Assembly (NCBI GenBank): GCA_014377915.1
Contig: JACMOT010000536.1
Span: 1 to 18,714, forward strand
Source of the DNA: Tardiphaga sp.
GTDB taxonomy: Bacteria > Pseudomonadota > Alphaproteobacteria > Rhizobiales > Xanthobacteraceae
DNA length: 18,714 nucleotides
Direction of reading: 5' to 3'
Positions 13,661 through 18,714 of the stretch are shown here, one piece after another (within the stretch, counting starts at the first letter, position 1; every line of letters starts with the position of its first letter). The position numbers were made by a program, and so were the translations under genes. The notes below the pieces were generated by a model. The model had not been told where the DNA came from. It saw nothing but the letters and a program-made list of their open reading frames with translations, and made no database searches.

Positions 13661-15916
13661 TTACTGCAGCAGCTTGAGCACGCTCTGCTGCGACTGGTTG
13701 GCCAGCGCCAGCGCGGACACCGCGATCGACTGCCGGGTCGACAGCGCCTGGCTGTTGGCGGCTTCCTCATTGGTATCGGCGAGCGTCAGGTTGGACGAGC
13801 CGGTCGACAGCACGTTGATCAGGTTCTTGGCAAAATCCTGACGGATCTGCACGATCGACAGATTGGAGCCGAGCGTCGAGGCCTGCGAGCGCAGCGTGGT
13901 GCTGGCGGCGTTCAGCGCGGTCAGCGTCTTGTTGGCGGAAGCGTTGTCAATGAAGTCGGTACCGGAAATCAGCGTCGGAACGCCGAGGCCCGCCGGGGTA
14001 AGCTGGGTACCGGTGATGTTGAGCGTCGACTTGCCGGTCTCGTTGAACACCAGCTTCAGCGTATCGCCAGCCAGCAGATTGACGCCGTTGAACGAGGCGT
14101 CCTGCGAGGTAGTGGTGATCTGGGTAATGACGTTGTTGTACTGCGCGAGGAGATTGGCGCGGGTGGCCTGCGAGTTGATATCCACGATCGGCGGCTTGGC
14201 CGTGGTGAAGGTGAGCGCGGCTGTCGCCGTTCCGCCCATCACGCCGCCATCGGCCACCGAGCCCATGGTCGCGGACGCGTAGTCGTTGCCAGCGGAGATC
14301 TGCAGCATGCCGGTGGCGTCGAGCGTGGCATTCATGTTGTTGGCGAGCAACGCGACATTGAGCTGGGCCAGCGTCTTGACGGTGCCATTGGTGCCATCGC
14401 CGAAAGTAATGTTGACCGGCGTGCCGCCCTTGAAGGAGGAGAAGGTCAGCGTGGTGCCGCTGACGCCGCCGATGCCGGCCGAGCGCGAGGCGGTGAACTC
14501 GGTATTGGTATTGGTATTGCCGGCGAGGCCGAGCGCGGCCAGCGCATTGCCGGTGCCGGTGATATCAAGGTCCTGCGTGGTACCGGTGCTGATCTTCAGC
14601 GCGCCACTGACAACCGACGAGGCCACGCCAGTGCCGGTGCCAAGCGTGAAGGCGCCGGTGGCGCCGACGGTCGCCTTCTGCGCGCCGGTGGCAACGTCGA
14701 TGGCGGTCAGCACGTCGGACACCGCTGAGCTCTGCAGATAGACGGTGGAATTGCCGCTGCCATCAGTCACCACGCCGCCGAGCACGCCGGAGCCGGCCGC
14801 GACGTTGGCCGCCAACGGCGCCGTCGCGTTCCGGAAGGTGATGGTCTTGCCGTTGACGTTCAGCGTCGAACCGTCCTGCACCAGGGTGCCGAGCGAGCCG
14901 GAGGTAATGGTGCGGCTCTGCGTCACGGTGACCGGACCTGAACCGACCGACGCGGTCAGGCCAAGCCCCTTGAGCAGATCGGCCTTGCCGGAAATGCTGA
15001 GGTCGGAGCCGGTGCCGGTGGTCAGGGTCAGGACGCCCGCGGCAATGGCGGCAGGAGACCCCGACGAGGTCGAGAGAGCGGCCACGCCGTTGGTGTTGGC
15101 GGTTGACTTGACGCCGCTGGCGAGGTCGATCGCGTTGGTCAGATCCTGCACGGTCGCGGTCGGAGCGGCCGACGGGCCGAGATAGACCGTCGAATTGCCA
15201 TTTCCGTCGGTGACAATGTTGCCGGATGTTCCGGAGCCCGCGGGCACGACCGCGGCGGCGACGGCGCCCGACCTGAAGGTAATGGTCTTGCCGTTGACCG
15301 TCATCGTATCGCCGTCGACCGGCATCGCGGTTGCGGGGATCGTCCCGGCTCCGGCGGTACCGCTGAGCTTGAGGGTCAGGGACAAGGATGCGGCGGTACC
15401 GGCGCCGTCAGGCGCGGCCGAGCCGACCAGCGAGGTGGATGTGGCGCCGAGCGTGGTGGTGCCGGTGATCGGGGTGGCGCCGCCGGCGGTGCCGTTGAAG
15501 ATCACTTTGCTGATCGCGTTGGCGCTGGTGTAGCTGGTGGTGCCGCGCAGATCGTCGGTGGTGGCACCCGCGATGGTGGTGGAAGTATTGGATTTGGTCG
15601 AATACCCGACCGTGGTCTGCAGCGCCTGGTTCGCGATCGATTTCGCGGTATCTACGAGCTTCTGCAGCGAGGTGATGCCGGTGTTGGCCGCCTGCAGGAT
15701 CTGCACGCCGTTGCCGATGCCGTCGAGCAGATTGTTGATGTCACTGGCGCGGCTGTCTAGCCCCGCGGCGGTGAAGAAGTTGGTCGGATTGTCGAGCGCC
15801 GAATTGACCTTCTTGCCGCTGGCCAACCGGTTCTGTGTGGTGGACAGCAGATCCGCGGTCGACTGCAGCGAAAGCAGATTCTGGCGAACCGATGCTGAGA
15901 GAACGACACCTGACAT
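13661..15916 (-). CDS. fliC: Large flagellin 1
   Basis: This is a filament subunit of 751 residues, much larger than most alphaproteobacterial flagellins and like those of the thick subpolar flagellum of bradyrhizobia (recalled). The N-terminal D0/D1 region (about 1-105; LSLQSTADLLSTTQNRLASG, NALDNPTNFF-type segment, DGIGNGVQILQAANTGI) and C-terminal D1/D0 (about 580-751; IRQDFAKNLINVL, LADTNEEAANSQALSTRQS) are canonical. Between them lie two diverged copies of a module with VNGKTITFR (207-215 and 354-362), GNSTVYL and a closing G-L-G-L (A about 201-320, B about 348-464), then a NITFG...NDYAS module (about 488-555). AGGAGGG precedes the ATG at 15916. No sigma-54 motif is seen; the phased TTAA array lies 215-251 nt upstream. 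Confidence 0.94.
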   Translation of the reverse strand: MSGVVLSASVRQNLLSLQSTADLLSTTQNRLASGKKVNSALDNPTNFFTAAGLDSRASDINNLLDGIGNGVQILQAANTGITSLQKLVDTAKSIANQALQTTVGYSTKSNTSTTIAGATTDDLRGTTSYTSANAISKVIFNGTAGGATPITGTTTLGATSTSLVGSAAPDGAGTAASLSLTLKLSGTAGAGTIPATAMPVDGDTMTVNGKTITFRSGAVAAAVVPAGSGTSGNIVTDGNGNSTVYLGPSAAPTATVQDLTNAIDLASGVKSTANTNGVAALSTSSGSPAAIAAGVLTLTTGTGSDLSISGKADLLKGLGLTASVGSGPVTVTQSRTITSGSLGTLVQDGSTLNVNGKTITFRNATAPLAANVAAGSGVLGGVVTDGSGNSTVYLQSSAVSDVLTAIDVATGAQKATVGATGAFTLGTGTGVASSVVSGALKISTGTTQDLDITGTGNALAALGLAGNTNTNTEFTASRSAGIGGVSGTTLTFSSFKGGTPVNITFGDGTNGTVKTLAQLNVALLANNMNATLDATGMLQISAGNDYASATMGSVADGGVMGGTATAALTFTTAKPPIVDINSQATRANLLAQYNNVITQITTTSQDASFNGVNLLAGDTLKLVFNETGKSTLNITGTQLTPAGLGVPTLISGTDFIDNASANKTLTALNAASTTLRSQASTLGSNLSIVQIRQDFAKNLINVLSTGSSNLTLADTNEEAANSQALSTRQSIAVSALALANQSQQSVLKLLQ

Positions 15917-16130
15917 GATTTAACCCTCCTGATCCTCGCGGCACGCCGACCTTCAGTCGCGCGACGCATGGTCACATCACGGGCGAAACTTCGCCCAGAC
16001 GCGGCCGGTGATATTTGACGCCCTTCTGGAAGAGGGATCTCGACGCACCCATGCGGGTGTCACCGGATCAATCGCGGCCGATTCTCGGCCTGCCTGCTTC
16101 CTGCTTAGCTGGACTATTGGCGGCTACCCT

Positions 16131-16167
16131 TTAATTTATGGTTAACACCCCCTTAAAACCCGGTAAA
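16131..16167 (-). promoter_or_regulatory. Phased CtrA-like array upstream of flagellin 1
   Basis: TTAA occurs at 16131, 16142 and 16153, each separated by exactly 7 nt, and a fourth block, TAAA, follows at 16164 at the same step. Two adjacent pairs are therefore perfect TTAA-N7-TTAA sites and a third is one base off. The minus strand also contains TTAACCAT (16145-16138). The 11-bp step places all blocks on one DNA face. This is the densest such site in the window. Confidence 0.65.
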
Positions 16168-16184
16168 AAGTGTCCCAAAACGGC

Positions 16185-16219
16185 AAAGGCCCGGAAACGA
16201 TTTAGCTTTCCGTGCCTTT
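16185..16219. terminator. Hairpin between flagellin 2 and flagellin 1
   Basis: AAAGGC-C-CGGAAA (16185-16197) pairs with TTTCCG-T-GCCTTT (16207-16219) with a single internal mismatch and a 9-nt loop. A short T run follows on the plus strand. It may act as a second barrier after flagellin 2, insulating the flagellin 1 promoter. Confidence 0.5.
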
Positions 16220-16245
16220 TTGAGAGGCGTTGATCTATAAAAAGA

Positions 16246-16265
16246 CGGCGGGATTTCTCCCGCCG
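16246..16265 (-). terminator. Terminator of flagellin 2
   Basis: CGGCGGGA (16246-16253) pairs with TCCCGCCG (16258-16265) around TTTC. On the minus strand it is followed by TCTTTTT, and it begins 30 nt after the flagellin 2 stop. The bases CGGCGGGATTTCTCCCGC recur exactly at 18480-18497. Confidence 0.85.
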
Positions 16266-16295
16266 CCCGGTAGTGGGTACGTTATTTAACCGGAA

Positions 16296-18284
16296 TCAGC
16301 GCAGCAGCTGCAACACGCCCTGCTGGGCGGTGTTGGCGAGCGACAGCGCGGAGACACCGATCGACTGGCGGGTCGACAGCGCCTGGCTGTTGGCCGCTTC
16401 CTCATTGGTGTCGGCGAGCGTCAGGTTCGACGCACCGGTCGTGAGCACGTTGATCAGGTTCTTGGAAAAATCCTGACGGATCTGCACGACAGACAGGTTT
16501 GAACCGAAGGATGAGGCCTGCGAGCGCAGCGTGGTGGCGGCGGTAGTCAGGCTGCTGAGAGTCTTGTTGACCGCCGCGTTGTCGGTGAAGTCCGTCCCGG
16601 CCGTCAGCTTGGAGAGGCCGAGGCCGCCAGGGCCAAAGCCGACGCCGGAGATGCTGAGCTTCGAGGTGCCGGTTTCGTTGAAGGTCAGCTTCAGCGTGTC
16701 ACCATTCAGCAGGTTGACGCCGTTGAACGAGGAGTCCGCGGCCGTGGTGGTGATCTGGTCGATGACCTGGTTGTACTGCGCGATCAGGCTGGCGCGGGTG
16801 GCCTGAGAAGCCGGATCCGCCTGGGCGGTTGCGACCGTCTGACCTTTGAAGGCGCCGCCAACCGCGGTTACCGATGTTCCACCGATCGTACCGATGCTCG
16901 ACGATGCGTAGTCGTTGGTCGTGGTGATGCTCAGCTTGCCGGTGGTGTCGAGGCTGGCCTGCAGATTGTTGCTCGCCAGAGCCGTATTGAGTTCATCGAG
17001 CGTATCGACCTGGTTGGCCCCCGTACCGAATGTGATGTTGGTCGCGACGCCACCAGCACCGGTCGCGCCGATGGTCAGGGTCTGCCCCTGGATCGGCGAC
17101 GTACGCGCCTGCGTGACGCCAGTGCCGAGACCAAGCGCAGCCAGTGCCCCCGCGTTCGAGCTCGTGACCGACAGATCCGAAGCGGTGCCGGTGTTGAGCA
17201 CAACCTTGCCGCCAGTCACCGTCGAACCCGTGCCACCGCTCAGAGCATCGATCTTGCTGAGCAAGCTGGCGACGTCCGAGGTGATGTCGATCTGGTTGGC
17301 GCCGGACGCCCCCGAGGCGGTGAAGGTCAGGATCTTGCCGTTGACGGTCAGGGTGTCCCCCGCTGCGAATGACGACGACAACGCGCCGGTGCTGTCGGTG
17401 CCGGACAGCTTCGTCGCCGTAGCAAGGGCCGGCGAGGTTACCGTACCGCCGGTGCGGGTGGCTGTGTTGGCGCCTGCCGCGGACAGGCCGAGCTTGGCCA
17501 GAACGCCGGCCGAACCCGTAACCGCGAGGTTAGCGGTCGTACCTGTATTCAGCGTCAGCTTACCACCAGTCGTCGCCGTGCCGGTTGTGCCCTGCAGGGT
17601 GTCGATGGCCGCGGCCAGGTCGGTCACGGTCGCATTGATACCAAGCGTATAAGCGGTACCCGAGCCGGCGAGCGCGCCGGTAGCTCCGAAGGTGATCGTC
17701 TTGCCGTTGATGGTCAGCGTATCGTTGGCAGCGAGGCCCGAAGCGGTGCCGGCTACGTCGGTCAGGCCGGACAGCAGGGTGGCGCCTGTCGCCGCGGTGG
17801 CGGCCGCCGAATAAAGCTGACTGCCCGCAGCCGCGGTAGTGCTTCCGAAGGCGGCCGTCGCAGTGCCGGTCGCCGCCGTGCCGGTGAACGCGGCACTCAA
17901 CGTGCCGTCGCCGAGCAGATTCGACGCCGTGGCGCCGGAGACCGCGACGCTGGTCACGGACGATTTGGTATAGCCGACCGTGGTCTGCAGCGCCTGGTTG
18001 GCGATCGACTTGGCGGAATCGACGAGCTTCTGGATCGAGGTGATGCCGGTATTGGCGGCCTGCAGGATCTGCACGCCGTTACCGATGCCGTCGAGCAAAT
18101 TGTTGATGTCGCTTGACCGCGAATTCAGGGCCGACGCGGTGAAGAAATTGGTGGGGTTGTCGAGCGCGGAGTTGACCTTGTTGCCGGTCGACAAGCGATT
18201 CTGGGTGGTGGAGAGCAGGTCAGCCGTGGACTGCAGCGAGAGCAGATTCTGACGGACGGACGCTGAAAGCGTGATGCCGGACAT
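16296..18284 (-). CDS. fliC: Large flagellin 2
   Basis: This is a filament subunit of 662 residues, a tandem paralogue of flagellin 1 with the same terminal domains (N-terminal about 1-105; C-terminal about 490-662, ending QQGVLQLLR). The centre has two diverged modules beginning DTLTINGKTITF (188-199) and DTLTVNGKILTF (310-321), each closing with LGL (265-267 and 384-386), then a NITFG...NDYAS module (about 399-462). The central region is Ala/Gly/Thr-rich. The frame is open to 18353, but the ATG at 18284 gives the family start (MSGITLSAS) and has AGGAAGG upstream. The last 97 coding bases before the stop are identical to the visible end of flagellin 3. Confidence 0.94.
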   Translation of the reverse strand: MSGITLSASVRQNLLSLQSTADLLSTTQNRLSTGNKVNSALDNPTNFFTASALNSRSSDINNLLDGIGNGVQILQAANTGITSIQKLVDSAKSIANQALQTTVGYTKSSVTSVAVSGATASNLLGDGTLSAAFTGTAATGTATAAFGSTTAAAGSQLYSAAATAATGATLLSGLTDVAGTASGLAANDTLTINGKTITFGATGALAGSGTAYTLGINATVTDLAAAIDTLQGTTGTATTGGKLTLNTGTTANLAVTGSAGVLAKLGLSAAGANTATRTGGTVTSPALATATKLSGTDSTGALSSSFAAGDTLTVNGKILTFTASGASGANQIDITSDVASLLSKIDALSGGTGSTVTGGKVVLNTGTASDLSVTSSNAGALAALGLGTGVTQARTSPIQGQTLTIGATGAGGVATNITFGTGANQVDTLDELNTALASNNLQASLDTTGKLSITTTNDYASSSIGTIGGTSVTAVGGAFKGQTVATAQADPASQATRASLIAQYNQVIDQITTTAADSSFNGVNLLNGDTLKLTFNETGTSKLSISGVGFGPGGLGLSKLTAGTDFTDNAAVNKTLSSLTTAATTLRSQASSFGSNLSVVQIRQDFSKNLINVLTTGASNLTLADTNEEAANSQALSTRQSIGVSALSLANTAQQGVLQLLR

Positions 18285-18356
18285 ACGATGGTACCTTCCT
18301 ACTGGACGCAAGAACGCCCATTCTTGGGCGCTGTAGGTACGATGAGGCCGCAAAAC

Positions 18357-18371
18357 TTAATGGCGCGTAAA
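18357..18371 (-). promoter_or_regulatory. CtrA-like box upstream of flagellin 2
   Basis: On the minus strand, TTTA-CGCGCCA-TTAAG is one base off TTAA-N7-TTAA and begins 73 nt before the flagellin 2 start, the same distance as the box of the hypothetical gene at 12229-12588. No sigma-54 -24/-12 element was found in 18285-18614. Confidence 0.42.
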
Positions 18372-18478
18372 ATAAACCCGTCTTTTTAAAGCTCTGGCGT
18401 GTATTATCGTCGCGTATACGCTGGAAAGCGACGGTAAATCAGTGGCTTGATTGGTATATGGGTACGCGATAAAAAATT

Positions 18479-18500
18479 GCGGCGGGATTTCTCCCGCTGC
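18479..18500 (-). terminator. Second terminator downstream of flagellin 3
   Basis: GCGGCGGGA (18479-18487) pairs with TCCCGCTGC (18492-18500), with one G-T wobble, around TTTC. It is followed on the minus strand by AATTTTTT. The core is a copy of the flagellin 2 terminator. Confidence 0.8.
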
Positions 18501-18563
18501 GACAAATCGCCAAATGATACCGCAACCGGCGGCAGCCGGAGCAAAACCGCCGAACGCACGAAA

Positions 18564-18591
18564 AAGGCGGCGGGGTTTCCCCCGCCGCCTT
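18564..18591 (-). terminator. First terminator downstream of flagellin 3
   Basis: AAGGCGGCGGGG (18564-18575) pairs perfectly with CCCCGCCGCCTT (18580-18591) around TTTC, 23 nt beyond the flagellin 3 stop, and is followed on the minus strand by a TTTTT run. With the hairpin at 18479-18500 it forms a double terminator. Confidence 0.85.
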
Positions 18592-18614
18592 CGTTTCGTT
18601 CAGTCTGCCGAGGT

Positions 18615-18714
18615 TTAGCGCAGCAGCTGCAACACGCCCTGCTGGGCGGTGTTGGCGAGCGACAGCGCGGAGACACCGATCGACTGGCGGGTCGACAGCG
18701 CCTGGCTGTTGGCC
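18615..18714 (-). CDS. fliC: Flagellin 3, C-terminal end only (continues beyond the window)
   Basis: Thirty-two full codons and a TAA stop encode the D0 tail ANSQALSTRQSIGVSALSLA followed by NTAQQGVLQLLR. The amino acids are identical to flagellin 2, and the 97 coding bases visible before the stop are also identical to 16299-16395; only the stop codon differs (TAA here, TGA there). It is therefore a third tandem flagellin whose body lies outside the window. The usual flagellin orientation and a double terminator downstream suggest an expressed gene rather than a remnant, but the rest cannot be seen. Confidence 0.9.
   Translation of the reverse strand, partial: ANSQALSTRQSIGVSALSLANTAQQGVLQLLR

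Noticed and set aside
13592..14728. Plus-strand open frame of 378 codons opposite flagellin 1
   Set aside because: It is antisense to a clear flagellin and its composition (Gly/Arg-rich) reflects the complementary strand of Ala/Thr/Gly codons.
16202..16218. AGGCACGGAAAGCT on the minus strand as a sigma-54 site for flagellin 1
   Set aside because: The GG-to-GC spacing is 8 instead of 10, and the bases are part of a hairpin stem.
18310..18326. TGGGCGTTCTTGC on the minus strand as a sigma-54 site for flagellin 2
   Set aside because: The spacing is 8 instead of 10 and the -24 element lacks the GGCAC core.

Overview
The window reads as a chromosomal flagellar cluster from an alphaproteobacterium, most likely the Bradyrhizobium/Rhodopseudomonas/Nitrobacteraceae group. 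The evidence is high-GC coding sequence, the alphaproteobacterial gene set (fliX, flbT, flaF, a FlgJ without a muramidase domain, a DksA with one cysteine), the divergent fliX-flgI pair known from Caulobacter, very large tandem flagellins, and an intergenic CATTACGAG...AATCCAG palindromic repeat of a kind common in bradyrhizobia. Species cannot be fixed from sequence alone.

Layout. 1-979 (minus): 5' part of fliM and all of fliL. 1339-4744 (plus): flgF-flgG-flgA-flgH (proximal and distal rod, P-ring chaperone, L-ring), closed by a strong hairpin at 4801-4837. 4967-7917 (plus): three genes with no evident flagellar role (DUF808 membrane protein, pentapeptide-repeat protein, divergent PanE-like reductase). 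7918-8336: no gene; a composite palindromic repeat with a 60-bp near-perfect palindrome, and the dksA terminator. 8337-9375 (minus): dksA and fliX. 9702-12210 (plus): flgI, flgJ/cheL, a FlgN/FlbY-like gene and a FlaG-like gene. 12229-18714 (minus): a small hypothetical gene, flaF, flbT, two complete large flagellins and the 3' end of a third.

How it works together. The plus-strand genes build rod and rings. The minus-strand genes supply the motor switch (FliM/FliL), the checkpoint regulator FliX, the flagellin translation regulators FlbT/FlaF and the filament. The regulatory DNA appears to split the same way. Both plus-strand operons (flgF and flgI) have a near-consensus sigma-54 -24/-12 promoter with the same single deviation. 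The minus-strand flagellar promoters instead carry TTAA-N7-TTAA or TTAACCAT elements resembling CtrA boxes.

The most striking regulatory signal is upstream of flagellin 1: four TTAA/TAAA blocks at exact 11-bp steps (16131-16167). Part of it recurs as a 16-mer upstream of the hypothetical gene at 12229-12588, which ties that gene to flagellar control. The flagellins contain diverged internal repeat modules, and the third flagellin's visible 97 coding bases are identical to the second's, suggesting recent duplication or gene conversion. I found no clear non-flagellar 'new system'; the novelty candidates are the regulatory architecture, the hypothetical gene and the palindromes.
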